Shown here: in pieces, positions 29,232 to 39,434 of the stretch | Layout of the letters: every line of letters begins with the position of its first letter | How positions within the stretch are numbered: position 1 is the stretch's first letter | Source: Bacteroidaceae bacterium | Lineage (GTDB): Bacteria; Bacteroidota; Bacteroidia; Bacteroidales; Bacteroidaceae | Direction: 5' to 3' | DNA: 64,000 nucleotides | NCBI GenBank assembly: GCA_017622495.1 | Contig: JAGAQY010000030.1 | Span: 1 to 64,000, forward strand | Notes under the pieces: model-generated | The model's input: only the letters and a program-made list of their open reading frames with translations | Told to the model about the DNA's origin: nothing | Database searches by the model: none | Program-made: the position numbers and the translations under genes

Positions 29232-29481
29232 CCAATGCCATATCTGCGACAAGGTCTGGTATGTTGGTGGAGAACACCTTCACGCCATGCCTCTCCACGA
29301 TGTCCCTCACCTTGAACACCGCATCGCCACGCTTCAGCCCCAGTGCCTTGGCCTCTTGGGTCAACGCCACGATGATGCCATCGTTCGACCCCGCCACGCA
29401 CACCGGCTTATGCCACAGTCCCGGGCAGAACACACGCTCCACGGAGCAGAAGAAATTGTTGCAATCGACAAGTGCGAACAT
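29173..29481 (-). pseudogene. umuC: 5' fragment of umuC (Y-family DNA polymerase)
   Basis: The N-terminus MFALVDCNNFFCSVERVF… with SNDGIIVALTQEAKALGLKRGDAVF and ERHGVKVFSTN matches the first 75-80 residues of UmuC, including the metal-binding Asp in ALVDCNNF. Similarity stops near residue 80 and the frame then runs antisense into the GH127 3' end before a stop at residue 103. A full UmuC is about 420 residues, so the catalytic and little-finger parts are missing. It lies behind the umuD-like gene in the normal umuDC order. The break coincides with the edge of the CAZyme cluster. Confidence 0.85.
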
Positions 29482-29482
29482 T

Positions 29483-29544
29483 GGGCTTTAGGGTTTAGTG
29501 GTTAGAGTTTAGAGTTTAGAGTTTAGGGTTTAGTGTTTAGAGTT
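29483..29544. repeat. GTTTAGAGTTTAG simple repeat between umuD and umuC fragment
   Basis: About 60 bp of GGGTTTAG / GAGTTTAG / TGTTTAGAG words. The reverse complement type (CTCTAAACTCTA) occurs at 32738-32762. Confidence 0.85.
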
Positions 29545-29579
29545 ATCGTCTTCGTTTTCGTTGCAGCCAAGGCTGCCCC

Positions 29580-30209
29580 TCAACCCGGCTTATGAATCAC
29601 ATACGTCACCACTCCCCACACGCTGAACTCGTCGCCCTCCTCGATGCGTATGCGTGGGTATTCGGGGTTTGCCGGCACGAGCCATCGTCCCTGCTTGTCC
29701 ACGGCCACGCGCTTCACCGTATACTCGCCATTGAGTTCACACACCGCCACCTGCCTCTCCGTAGGGTTTCGGTTGCTCTTGTCCACAATGAGGATGTCGC
29801 CATCGTTGATGTCCGCCTCTATCATCGAGTTTCCCGTCACGCGTATGAGGTACGATGCCTCTGGGTGCGGACACAGCATCCGCAGCAGCTCGATGTCCTG
29901 TGCCAATTCATCATTGTCGAGCGGAATGGGGAATCCCGCCACTATCTTGATGTCAAACAGCGGCAGCGTCATCGGCTTCACCCGTGTGGCGGGGTACACC
30001 TCCCCGAAGCGTGGCATACGCTCCTTTTCCTGCATCTCCATGGCCGAGGCTATGCACTCCTTGATAAACTCCGTCTTACTCTCCTGAGCGTCAATATATT
30101 CTGCCATCTCCTTGGGCGCACGAAAGGCATACAGCTTGCTGTCCGAGGCTGGTCTGCCAGCCCCCTCACGCCTACCTCCTCGCGTCCCTGTCTTCTTTGT
30201 CTCCGTCAT
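29580..30209 (-). CDS. umuD: UmuD/LexA-like S24 peptidase with N-terminal RHH-like extension
   Basis: A self-cleaving SOS-type protein. The S24 domain (about 80-209) has the cleavage dipeptide Ala91-Gly92 (IKIVAGFPIPL), nucleophile Ser128 (TGNSMIEADINDGD) and Lys166 (EYTVKRVAV). The N-terminal 70 residues are unusual for UmuD (about 140 residues): a basic RGGRREGAGRP segment, then KLYAFRAPKEMAEYIDAQ and KTEFIKECIASAM, which resemble a ribbon-helix-helix DNA-binding domain. This suggests a combined regulator and polymerase subunit. It precedes the truncated umuC. An inverted repeat overlaps its promoter. Confidence 0.85.
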   Translation of the reverse strand: MTETKKTGTRGGRREGAGRPASDSKLYAFRAPKEMAEYIDAQESKTEFIKECIASAMEMQEKERMPRFGEVYPATRVKPMTLPLFDIKIVAGFPIPLDNDELAQDIELLRMLCPHPEASYLIRVTGNSMIEADINDGDILIVDKSNRNPTERQVAVCELNGEYTVKRVAVDKQGRWLVPANPEYPRIRIEEGDEFSVWGVVTYVIHKPG

Positions 30210-30229
30210 ACCTCTTGCTTACTTTGCAG

Positions 30230-30272
30230 CAAAGGTAATCATAAGTTTTGATTTCTGTATAACGGAATCAAA
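30230..30272 (-). promoter_or_regulatory. umuD promoter with operator-like inverted repeat
   Basis: TACCTTTG on the minus strand (30230-30237) is the -7 box, 20 nt from the start codon. Immediately upstream lies an inverted repeat, TTTGATTTC (30247-30255) and GGAATCAAA (30264-30272), with 9-bp arms, one mismatch and an 8-nt spacer, covering the -33 position. This is where a repressor would act, plausibly the UmuD-like protein itself. Confidence 0.55.
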
Positions 30273-30347
30273 GTATTTCTTTTTCTTAAGCGCAGTGGAT
30301 AATAAAGAATACCTCTTCTCAAGTTAGGACGAACCACTATTTTTCCC

Positions 30348-30355
30348 TACCTTTG
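30348..30355 (+). promoter_or_regulatory. -7 promoter box for the ABC-F gene
   Basis: TACCTTTG matches TAnnTTTG, 36 nt before the ATG at 30392. Confidence 0.55.
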
Positions 30356-30379
30356 CATTACGATGAAAAATAAGAATAA

Positions 30380-32017
<1,638 letters not shown>

Positions 32018-32185
32018 TAGCGTCGGTTAACTTGCAGTTTTCCTCCTTTGCGCCTCGGCATAGATTAAGCAAGCATATCCGACAATGGCATTGCTCATTC
32101 GCTCGCTTACTCGTACCTTTATGGCTGCGCCAAGAAGACAGGAAGCAGAATGCATTATATAAATATATAAAAGAAAGCATACAAC

Positions 32186-32746
32186 ATGAAAAGTTTCGGA
32201 CAGAGGGCGTGGGTACTACCACAACCGGTGCTGATCATCGGCACATACAATAGCGACGGCACTCCCAACGCGATGAATGCGGCATGGGGCGGACAGTGGG
32301 ACAGCAAGGAGATCATGATTTCTATGGGCTCGCATGCCACTACGGACAACCTGACACGGTGCAGCGAGTTTACCGTGGCCTTTGCCACGAAGGAGACGAT
32401 GGTGGCTGCAGACTTCGTGGGTATCGTGAGTGCCAAGGACGACCCGCTGAAGATGCAGAAGACGGGGTGGACGGCCATGAAAGCCTGCAACGTGGATGCA
32501 CCCGTGTTCACCGACTTCCCCATGACACTGGAATGCCGCATACTGCACAAGATTGACGAGACGGCGGACGGGTATAACATCGTGGCCGAGATCGTCAACA
32601 TCCTCGTGGACGAGCGCTACCTGGCTGCCGACGGCAAGCCCGATGTGGAGAAGATGCAGCTCATCACCTACGAACCCGTGCACCATGGCTACGTAGTGCT
32701 GGGAGAGCGCGTAGGCAATGCGTTTGCCGATGGCAAGAAACTCTAA
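32186..32746 (+). CDS. flavin reductase-like / flavoredoxin protein
   Basis: A 186-residue FMN-binding split-barrel protein of the flavin-reductase-like family. It shows PQPVLIIGTYNSDGTPNAMNAAWGG at the N-terminus and the S-H-x-T-x-x-N region (GSHATTDNLTRCSEFTVAF), which bind FMN in this family. It starts an operon with a flavodoxin-type reductase (20-nt gap) and an alpha/beta hydrolase, suggesting a small electron-transfer pair. Its stop codon lies at the start of a CTCTAAACTCTA repeat. The 168 bp upstream of it hold no gene. Confidence 0.85.
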   Translation: MKSFGQRAWVLPQPVLIIGTYNSDGTPNAMNAAWGGQWDSKEIMISMGSHATTDNLTRCSEFTVAFATKETMVAADFVGIVSAKDDPLKMQKTGWTAMKACNVDAPVFTDFPMTLECRILHKIDETADGYNIVAEIVNILVDERYLAADGKPDVEKMQLITYEPVHHGYVVLGERVGNAFADGKKL

Positions 32747-32762
32747 ACTCTACACTCTAAAC
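32738..32762. repeat. CTCTAAACTCTACACTCTAAAC simple repeat
   Basis: Three imperfect copies of ACTCTAA span the stop codon of the flavin reductase-like gene and the gap to the next start codon. Confidence 0.75.
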
Positions 32763-32766
32763 AAAC

Positions 32767-33390
32767 ATGAAAGTATTACTCATCAACGGCAGTCCCCGCC
32801 AACAGGGGAACACGGCCACGGCACTGGCAGAGGTGGCACGCCAGCTGGCTGCCGAGGGCATAGAGAGCGAACAGGTATGGATAGGCAACAAGCCGGTGCG
32901 CGGATGCACCGCCTGCGGACAGTGCTCGGCCAAGGGGCTGGGGCGCTGCGTGTTTGACGACGACGTGTGCAACAGCATCTCGGCCAAGTTCAACGAGGCC
33001 GATGCGCTGATCATCGGTTCGCCGGTATACTACGGACAGCCCAACGGGGCGCTGCTCTCGATCATACAGCGTGCGTTCTACTCCAATGGGGCCAGCATCA
33101 GCGGAAAGCCCGCAGCAGCCATCGCCGTATGCCGCAGAGGTGGTGCCACGGCTACCTTCGAGGCACTGAACATGCCCTTCCAGATGATGAACATGCCCGT
33201 GGTGACATCGCAGTACTGGAACATCGTCTATGGCCGCGAGCCAGGGCAGGCTGCCAACGACACCGAGGGCATGCAGACCATGCGCACCCTGGCACGCAAC
33301 ATGGCGTGGCTGCTCAAGTGCACCGAAGGGAAACGCGCTCCGGGACGCCCCTCTGACGAGCCTTGGGAGCCGATGCACTTTGTGAGATAA
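32767..33390 (+). CDS. NADPH-dependent FMN reductase / flavodoxin-fold protein
   Basis: A 207-residue flavodoxin-fold oxidoreductase. The phosphate-binding loop LINGSPRQQGNTATAL (residues 5-20) is the classic FMN-binding motif. A cysteine-rich CTACGQC segment follows near residue 47, seen in the iron-sulfur flavoprotein-related NADPH-dependent FMN reductases, with a further Cys in GRCVFDDDVC. IIGSPVYYGQPNGAL provides the second flavin contact. It is the middle gene of a three-gene unit. Its electron acceptor is unknown. Confidence 0.87.
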   Translation: MKVLLINGSPRQQGNTATALAEVARQLAAEGIESEQVWIGNKPVRGCTACGQCSAKGLGRCVFDDDVCNSISAKFNEADALIIGSPVYYGQPNGALLSIIQRAFYSNGASISGKPAAAIAVCRRGGATATFEALNMPFQMMNMPVVTSQYWNIVYGREPGQAANDTEGMQTMRTLARNMAWLLKCTEGKRAPGRPSDEPWEPMHFVR

Positions 33391-33419
33391 AACAGTTACA
33401 ACATTAACACCAAAGCAAC

Positions 33420-34253
33420 ATGAAACGAATCGTCATCCTCCTCATCGTAGCCCTGCTGGGGCAATGGATGTATGCTAAGGACTACAAGGTTAGCGGACCG
33501 CAGGGCGGACTGGCCATGACACTCACCCTACCCGACGGCTTTGACACCGCGACAGACAGCTGTCCGCTGGTGATACTCATGCACGGTATCTTCTCGAGCA
33601 AGAACTTCACCCCCATGCCCAAGATAGCCAAGCAGCTCGCCAAGGCGGGCATAGCCTCCATACGCTTCGACTTTGGCGGACACTGGAACAGCGAGGGAGA
33701 GATGCAGCTGATGACCATAGAGAAGGAGATTGCCGACGCGCTGGCCATGTGGGACTATGCCTGCTCGCTGCCCTACGTGAGCAAGATAGGATTGCTGGGC
33801 CACTCGCAAGGGGGCGTGGTGGCCTCGATGACAGCCGGGCGCATAGCCAGCCAAGGGCACACGGCCAAGCCGCTCTACGGGCTGGCACTGCTGGCTCCGG
33901 CATCGGTGCTCAAGAACGCTTGCCGCAATGGCAGTCTCTTCGACGCCAAGTTCGACCCTGCCGACCCACCCGAATATGTGCGTTGCTTCAAAATGATGAA
34001 GCTGGGGCGCGAGTACCTGCTCAGCACACAGCAGCTCGACATCTACGGCACCGCCGGAGCATACCAAGGCCCTGTGAGAATCATCCACGGCGGTAACGAC
34101 CGACTGGTGCCGATGTGGTGTAGCGAGGACTTCGTGAAGACCTACGGCGAGGCAGCCGAACTGATAGTTGTGGAGGGCGAGAACCACCGACTGAGCAAGA
34201 AGACACGAAAGGTGGCCGAACTGGTGACGGCATTCTTCGACACACACAGATAA
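33420..34253 (+). CDS. secreted alpha/beta hydrolase (esterase-like)
   Basis: A 277-residue hydrolase with signal peptide MKRIVILLIVALLGQWMYA. It carries an oxyanion-hole HGIF motif (LMHGIFSSKN, near 51), the nucleophile elbow GHSQGGVV (near residue 138), a catalytic Asp in HGGNDRLVP and a His in GENHRLSK near the end. It is related to the serine aminopeptidase/S33-like esterase group; cinnamoyl esterases belong to the same group, so a feruloyl esterase role is possible but unproven. Third gene of the flavin-reductase unit. Confidence 0.85.
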   Translation: MKRIVILLIVALLGQWMYAKDYKVSGPQGGLAMTLTLPDGFDTATDSCPLVILMHGIFSSKNFTPMPKIAKQLAKAGIASIRFDFGGHWNSEGEMQLMTIEKEIADALAMWDYACSLPYVSKIGLLGHSQGGVVASMTAGRIASQGHTAKPLYGLALLAPASVLKNACRNGSLFDAKFDPADPPEYVRCFKMMKLGREYLLSTQQLDIYGTAGAYQGPVRIIHGGNDRLVPMWCSEDFVKTYGEAAELIVVEGENHRLSKKTRKVAELVTAFFDTHR

Positions 34254-34295
34254 CAGTTTACCATGGAGCAGCATTGCTGCCCGATATCCGAGGCG

Positions 34296-34322
34296 AAAGC
34301 TTTGCCCTTGCGGCAAAGTTTT
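34296..34322 (+). terminator. intrinsic terminator after the hydrolase gene
   Basis: AAAGCTTTGCC (34296-34306) pairs with GGCAAAGTTTT (34312-34322) around CTTGC; the 3' arm ends in a T-run. Between here and 34519 I see no other feature. Confidence 0.75.
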
Positions 34323-34518
34323 CCGATAAAGTATTACCTGCAATACATCAAAGGACAACAAGACACTAAGGCCTGTATCCACTGTGCACTTGACAGAATG
34401 GAGGAGCCGACGAAGGATAAATCAGAAGAAAAGTGATGGTTTCGGACAACTTTACGCAGAAAAATGCAAGAAAAGTTTACTTTTTTATCATTTCCAAGAA
34501 AGATTTCTTGCGATTTTC

Positions 34519-34549
34519 TTGTTTAAATTATACATACCTATTAACTTTG
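34519..34549 (+). promoter_or_regulatory. dam promoter, both boxes
   Basis: TTG (34519-34521), 20 nt, then TAACTTTG (34542-34549): a complete match to the Bacteroidetes primary-sigma consensus, 22 nt before the dam start. Confidence 0.7.
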
Positions 34550-34570
34550 TAGCTGAAAGAGTTAGCAACG

Positions 34571-35506
34571 ATGGCAGGAATGAATATAGGAGGCCAACCA
34601 TTTGTAAAATGGCCAGGATCGAAAAGTCAGCATGTACACATACTGACGCAAGCCCTTCCCGCCGACTTTGCCGAGATACCCAACGTCACTTACATAGAAC
34701 CGTTCGTCGGTGGTGGTGCCATGCTCTTCCACATGCTACAGACATACCCGAACATCAAACGGGCCATCATCAACGACAACAACCTTGACCTGATACGAGC
34801 ATACAACACCGTACGCGACCGCGCAAAGGAACTCATCGGCGAACTCAAGAAGATACAAAAAGAATTCCTCCCCCTCGACGAAGAGGAACGACAAGAGTAC
34901 TTCATCGAACGACGCGACGAGTTTAACGCACGCCTCGCCGGAGGACTGCGCCACTCGGCACTCTTCATCTTCCTGAACAAGACATCGAACGCCAACTACC
35001 GCACCAACGGCAACGGCAAGTTTAACGGTGCATACAACCACCTGATAAACCCCTGCATCTGCGACGAGCGCACCATATTGGCCGACAGCAAGCTGCTGCA
35101 ACGCGTGACCATCGTATGCGGCGACTACGAGAAGACCTACAGCGAGGCCAGCGGGAACACCTTCTTCTTCCTCGACCCTCCCTACCGCCCCACAGGCAAG
35201 AGGCACAGCAGCACCGAGTTTAACGACAAGGAGCAGATCAGGCTCAAGAAATTCTGCGACCTGCTATCGTACCGCCACTTCCAGTGGATGCTCACCAATA
35301 GCGACGGCAAATGCCAAGACCCCGACGACACCTTCATGGAACAGCTCTACAGCAACTACAACGTGGAGCGCATATGGTCGAAAAATGCCATCGTAGCCAA
35401 GCCCGAGAAAAGAGAGAAACTATCGGAACTGCTCGTGAGAAACTTCTACCGAGAGATACTCTCACTGCGCGATGTGCACTGCAGACAACTCTCCTTTGCG
35501 TTTTAG
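34571..35506 (+). CDS. D12-class adenine-N6 DNA methyltransferase (Dam-like)
   Basis: An orphan alpha-class N6-adenine methylase of 311 residues. Order of motifs: motif X KWPGSKSQ near residue 13 (usually KWxGGK), SAM-binding motif I EPFVGGGAM near 44, DNNLDLIRAYN, and catalytic motif IV LDPPYRP near 200, the DPPY class. RTNGNGKFN resembles the target-recognition entry seen in Dam/M.DpnII. No restriction endonuclease is adjacent; neighbours are a hydrolase operon and L31. GATC is the likely target, inferred from the family only. Confidence 0.88.
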   Translation: MAGMNIGGQPFVKWPGSKSQHVHILTQALPADFAEIPNVTYIEPFVGGGAMLFHMLQTYPNIKRAIINDNNLDLIRAYNTVRDRAKELIGELKKIQKEFLPLDEEERQEYFIERRDEFNARLAGGLRHSALFIFLNKTSNANYRTNGNGKFNGAYNHLINPCICDERTILADSKLLQRVTIVCGDYEKTYSEASGNTFFFLDPPYRPTGKRHSSTEFNDKEQIRLKKFCDLLSYRHFQWMLTNSDGKCQDPDDTFMEQLYSNYNVERIWSKNAIVAKPEKREKLSELLVRNFYREILSLRDVHCRQLSFAF

Positions 35507-35584
35507 AATCACAAAACATTGATTTAAAAACGCCAATCCACTAAAATAAATAGGTAAATCTTTTTCTATTAGAGAAAAAAGTTG

Positions 35585-35592
35585 TACCTTTG
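35585..35592 (+). promoter_or_regulatory. -7 promoter box for L31
   Basis: TACCTTTG matches TAnnTTTG and leaves a 74-nt leader before the L31 start codon. Confidence 0.6.
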
Positions 35593-35666
35593 CCGTCCGA
35601 AAACCATTACACATTATTGTTACCAGCAATAAAACAGAGTAATAACTAATTAAACGAAATAAAACA

Positions 35667-35921
35667 ATGAAAAAAGGTATTCATCCTGAGAACTATCGTC
35701 CTGTAGTATTCAAAGACATGTCAAACGGCGACTGCTTCTTGTCACGTTCTACATGCGCTACCAAGGAAACCATCGAATTTGAGGGCGAGACTTATCCCCT
35801 GATCAAGCTCGAAATCTCAAACACTTCTCACCCCTTCTACACAGGTAAGTCTAAGCTGGTTGACACCGCTGGTCGTGTAGATAAGTTCATGAGCCGCTAC
35901 GCCAGAAGCCAGAAGAAGTAA
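35667..35921 (+). CDS. rpmE2: 50S ribosomal protein L31 type B
   Basis: An 84-residue ribosomal protein. [19 protein letters not shown] and [20 protein letters not shown] are the L31 signatures. The CxxC zinc pair of type A L31 is absent, so this is the zinc-independent form (type B). It is monocistronic with its own promoter and terminator. Confidence 0.97.
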   Translation: MKKGIHPENYRPVVFKDMSNGDCFLSRSTCATKETIEFEGETYPLIKLEISNTSHPFYTGKSKLVDTAGRVDKFMSRYARSQKK

Positions 35922-35942
35922 GGATAACACCTATCCACATAG

Positions 35943-35980
35943 AGGTGTACTGGAGGAAGACCCTCAAGTACACCTTTTTT
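35943..35980 (+). terminator. intrinsic terminator after L31
   Basis: AGGTGTACT (35943-35951) pairs with AGTACACCT (35967-35975), with an inner GGAGG/CCCTC stem, followed by TTTTTT. Confidence 0.9.
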
Positions 35981-36032
35981 GTTTCTACACACAGAATAAT
36001 CAACACAACAAGAACTCCATACCCTACCCACT

Positions 36033-36965
36033 ATGAAACTCCTCGCACGCGCGCGTACATTATATATATTAGTACTGGCTCTGACACTGTGTGTCAGTTG
36101 CGAGAAGGACTTGCCGCAGGAGGAGCTCGACTGGGCCACCGCCGCCAACACCAACAGCAATGCACAAGGCCAGGCACGACGGCTCGAGATGCCGCGTCTC
36201 GACAGCGACAACCTGTACAACTGCTACACCACACGCTACCGCGGCATGGAGACGGTGACCTTCAGCATCGAATACGACACCGAGAAACGACACTCCAAAT
36301 GGGTGGCCTTCACCTTCGACAACAGCTCGGCACAGGTCAACTGGAACCGCAACAACTGGGAGTGGACCAGCTGGGAAGGAGACCCTTTCCAACCCGACCC
36401 GCTACTGCCCAACGATGTACGCATAGGCGACGAGGAGCACAGGAAAGACCGCTACGACAGAGGACACCTGTGCGCATCGGCCGATAGGCTATACTCCAAG
36501 GATGCCAATGAACAAACCTTCTACTACTCGAACATAAGTCCGCAATTGAGCGGATTCAACACGGGCATCTGGCTCGACCTGGAAAATAAAGTGCAAAATT
36601 GGGGCAGCAATGCCAACATGCGCGACACGCTGTATATAGTCAAGGGCGGAACCATACGCGACGGAGAGTTCTATGACTCGCGCGGAGCGCATGGTACTAT
36701 CGTCAAAGACATGGATACGATGAGCGGTATCGTGGTGCCGGCACACTTCTTTATGGCGCTTGTAACCCGCAAGAGCGAGAGTTTCTATGGCATAGCCTTC
36801 TACTTCGACCACAAGGAGCGCCATACGGGCAGCCTTAGCGACTATGCCATCACCATCGACGAACTGGAGGAGCTGACAGGCATAGACTACTTCTGCAACT
36901 TCCCCGACAAGGTGGAAGAGGCTATAGAATCGAAATGCAATCCCGCGCTGTGGGGATTGCAATAA
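36033..36965 (+). CDS. DNA/RNA non-specific endonuclease lipoprotein (NUC1-like)
   Basis: A 310-residue surface or periplasmic nuclease of the ββα-metal Endonuclease_NS family. MKLLARARTLYILVLALTLCVSC is a lipoprotein signal with Cys23. The catalytic DRGH motif appears as YDRGHLCASADR near residues 139-150, and the metal-binding Asn is in YYSNISPQ near 168. WVAFTFDNSS corresponds to the conserved strand before the active site. This is the second extracytoplasmic nuclease in the window, besides endonuclease I. It is followed by a convergent gene. Confidence 0.9.
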   Translation: MKLLARARTLYILVLALTLCVSCEKDLPQEELDWATAANTNSNAQGQARRLEMPRLDSDNLYNCYTTRYRGMETVTFSIEYDTEKRHSKWVAFTFDNSSAQVNWNRNNWEWTSWEGDPFQPDPLLPNDVRIGDEEHRKDRYDRGHLCASADRLYSKDANEQTFYYSNISPQLSGFNTGIWLDLENKVQNWGSNANMRDTLYIVKGGTIRDGEFYDSRGAHGTIVKDMDTMSGIVVPAHFFMALVTRKSESFYGIAFYFDHKERHTGSLSDYAITIDELEELTGIDYFCNFPDKVEEAIESKCNPALWGLQ

Positions 36966-36978
36966 TCATTGGGAATAA

Positions 36979-37617
36979 TCATTTCCTTACGAAGCATCCG
37001 TCTGCCCAAGAGTAGACAAGCGAATCGGCCACGATATAGGGCGCTACAGCACCACGTTCGTCGCGGCTGAGATAATCTGTCGTACCCAGACGACAAGTGA
37101 GCGTAGGGGCATCGAGGGCAAGGTGGTAAGTCTTGAAGAAGATATCCATGCGGCCCCAGGCGGCATTGGCCGAGTCGGTGCGCTCGGCTGTGCGGAAGTC
37201 GGCCATCTGCGGAGCCACGAAGCAGCGCTCCACAGCTATAGGCTGCCAAGCCTCATCATAGAAGGCTACGCGACTATCACACATCGGGGCCTTCACCGTA
37301 GTCACCATACAGAGCACATCGGTGGAGTCGGTCACGGACAGCAGCTTCATGGCCACATCGCACGAGCGGGTATAGTTGATTAACAGATAATCGACCGTGA
37401 GGGTATCAAGGTGCGACTTACCATCAAGACGATTGGTAACCACAGCATCCATGTGGTAATCAAAGAAGTCGATAAAATCGAGTCTGTTGGTCTTGGTCAG
37501 CAGCGGAAGCACCGAGTCGGGCATCACGGCAAACCACTGGCGTATGGGGGTGCGGGCTTGAGCCACACACGTCATGGCCACAAGCAAGCAGAGTAGACAT
37601 TTAAGTCGGCGTGTCAT
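36979..37617 (-). CDS. DUF3256 family secreted protein
   Basis: A 212-residue protein with signal MTRRLKCLLCLLVAMTCVAQA; I start at 37617 because the frame's first ATG is only three codons upstream and adds nothing. The MPDSVLPLLTKTNRLDFIDF segment is typical of the Bacteroidales DUF3256 family, which has no known function. Other conserved parts are KSHLDTLTVDYLLINYT and YLSRDERGAVAPYI. Last gene of a leftward series from the nucleoside permease. Confidence 0.85.
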   Translation of the reverse strand: MTRRLKCLLCLLVAMTCVAQARTPIRQWFAVMPDSVLPLLTKTNRLDFIDFFDYHMDAVVTNRLDGKSHLDTLTVDYLLINYTRSCDVAMKLLSVTDSTDVLCMVTTVKAPMCDSRVAFYDEAWQPIAVERCFVAPQMADFRTAERTDSANAAWGRMDIFFKTYHLALDAPTLTCRLGTTDYLSRDERGAVAPYIVADSLVYSWADGCFVRK

Positions 37618-37719
37618 ATACAACATTTACTATACAGGCTACAAAGTTAATAAAAAAGAGCCATACCCATCTCGCATTTCACGTTTTTTATAGCACAGAG
37701 GTCTCCCTCATCTACCTGC

Positions 37720-38616
37720 TTACCGCGATCCCAAATAGAGGAAGAGCATGCCGAGGAGCACAAGCAGGAGATCCAAGGCCTTGCTGCGCAGGTTTTTCTC
37801 ACGGAAGAGGAGTGCACCGCACAGGAACGACACCACCACACTGCCGCGACGCACCATAGAGACCACAGAGATGAGCGAGTCCTCTTGCGACAGGGCGGTG
37901 AAGTAAGCAAAGTCAGCCACGGTAAGGAACACCGAGATGAGCGGTATAGCCCACGACCAGCGGAAGGGCGTACTCTGCTTGCGATGGGGATACCACAGCA
38001 CCAGCAACACCACGCCCATGATAAAGAACTGGTATATGGTGAACCACGACTGCACCACCATGCTATCGAAGCGCTGCATGAGGAACTTATCGTACAGGGC
38101 ACTCACGGCACCAAGCACCGATGAGAGCACCACGAAATATATCCAGCGATTATGGCGGAAGTCGATACCCTCCTTCTTGCCGCTACGGCTCAGCAGCATA
38201 AACGACACCATGGCAAGCAGCACGCCCACCCACTGATAGCCATTGAGCCGCTCGCCGAAGATGAGCAGCGCACCCAGAAGCACCATCACAGGACGTGTGG
38301 CATTGATAGGCCCCACTATGGTTATGGGCAGATGCTTCATGCCGAAGTAGCCGAAGAGCCATGAGCCCAACACGATGAACGACTTGACAATGATATACCT
38401 ATGCACATCCCAGCCACACACGGGCACATGCATGATGGTATCGTCGAGCACTCCCGTAGTAGCCGAGAGCAGGATAAACGGCAGGAAGATGAGCGACGAG
38501 AACAGGGTGTTGAGGAAAAGCACAGGGATGACGGCATTGTCCTTCAAGGCCTGTTTCTTACTCACATCATAGAGGCCGAGCAACGCGGCCGAAAGAAATG
38601 CTAATGCTAACCACAT
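37720..38616 (-). CDS. DMT-superfamily (EamA-like) inner-membrane transporter
   Basis: A 298-residue integral membrane protein with about ten hydrophobic segments in two EamA halves; the conserved GPINATRPVMVLLGALLIFGERL near residues 102-124 ends half one, and GSVVVSFLCGALLFREKNL the second half. The family exports metabolites or amino acids; the substrate cannot be read from sequence. It lies 63 nt after truA in the same direction, separated by simple repeats. Confidence 0.88.
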   Translation of the reverse strand: MWLALAFLSAALLGLYDVSKKQALKDNAVIPVLFLNTLFSSLIFLPFILLSATTGVLDDTIMHVPVCGWDVHRYIIVKSFIVLGSWLFGYFGMKHLPITIVGPINATRPVMVLLGALLIFGERLNGYQWVGVLLAMVSFMLLSRSGKKEGIDFRHNRWIYFVVLSSVLGAVSALYDKFLMQRFDSMVVQSWFTIYQFFIMGVVLLVLWYPHRKQSTPFRWSWAIPLISVFLTVADFAYFTALSQEDSLISVVSMVRRGSVVVSFLCGALLFREKNLRSKALDLLLVLLGMLFLYLGSR

Positions 38617-38687
38617 TTTGAGTTTTTGAGTTTGTGAGTTTTTGAGTTTCGTTCCTCGTTAATCGTTAATCGTTAATCGTTAATCGT
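38617..38687. repeat. GAGTTTTT and CGTTAAT heptad repeats
   Basis: TTGAGTTTTTGAGTTTGTGA-type words are followed by four exact tandem copies of CGTTAAT (38657-38684). The truA stop codon is written within the heptad array. Confidence 0.9.
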
Positions 38688-39429
38688 TCAACGTCCAACC
38701 ATCATAAGTAACATCGACCAGGAACAGTGCGTGGGCAGGCACGGAAGTGCCGGCACTGCAGCGGTCTTTCTTCTCTATCACCTGGCAAAATTCCTCTATA
38801 GTCATCTTACCACGACCCACCTCGAGCAGAGTGCCCACTATGGCACGCACCATATTGCGGAGGAAGCGGTCGGCCTGGATTACAAAGCGCCACTCGTGCT
38901 CGTTCACCTGCTCCCATCGGGCCTGCATGATGCGGCAGTTGTTGGTGGCCACATCGGTATGGAGCTTGCTGAAGCTGGTGAAGTCCATATAATCGAAGAG
39001 GCGGCGAGCAGCCTCGTTCATCCGTTCAAAGTCGGGGGCATGGAAGAGGCGCATGGCACGATGACGGCTGAAGGGGTCCTTGGCCGTAGACACATAGTAG
39101 TGGTAGGTGCGCGAGGTGGCGCTGAAGCGGGCATGCGCATCCGCACATACGGGTTGCACACGCCGCACGGCAATGTCGGGTGGAAGTATGCGGTTGAGCT
39201 TGTCAGCAAGGCGCTGGCAATCTACCTCCTGCTCGGTATCGAAGTGGGCAACCATCTTCAGGGCATGCACACCAGCATCGGTGCGACCGGCACCCGTGAC
39301 AGGGGTATCCTCGCGCAGGAGCGTGGTGAGGGCCTCGGTCAAGGCCTGCTGCACGGAGATGCCGTTGGGCTGTATCTGCCAACCGTGATAGTTGGTGCCG
39401 TCGTAGGAAAGGGTGATGAAATGTCTCAT
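38680..39429 (-). CDS. truA: tRNA pseudouridine(38-40) synthase
   Basis: Converts U38-40 of tRNA anticodon stems to pseudouridine. The 249-residue length is normal. The catalytic Asp lies in [12 protein letters not shown] near residue 52; [13 protein letters not shown] at the N-terminus and [20 protein letters not shown] near 185 are conserved. It starts 5 nt after the rsmE stop codon, so translation is probably coupled. The stop codon falls in a CGTTAAT repeat. Confidence 0.96.
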   Translation of the reverse strand: MRHFITLSYDGTNYHGWQIQPNGISVQQALTEALTTLLREDTPVTGAGRTDAGVHALKMVAHFDTEQEVDCQRLADKLNRILPPDIAVRRVQPVCADAHARFSATSRTYHYYVSTAKDPFSRHRAMRLFHAPDFERMNEAARRLFDYMDFTSFSKLHTDVATNNCRIMQARWEQVNEHEWRFVIQADRFLRNMVRAIVGTLLEVGRGKMTIEEFCQVIEKKDRCSAGTSVPAHALFLVDVTYDGWTLND

Positions 39430-39434
39430 TTAAT

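Noticed and set aside
34384..34788. 134-codon frame overlapping the dam start
   Set aside because: It lies across the dam promoter and start codon in another frame, with no recognisable domain.
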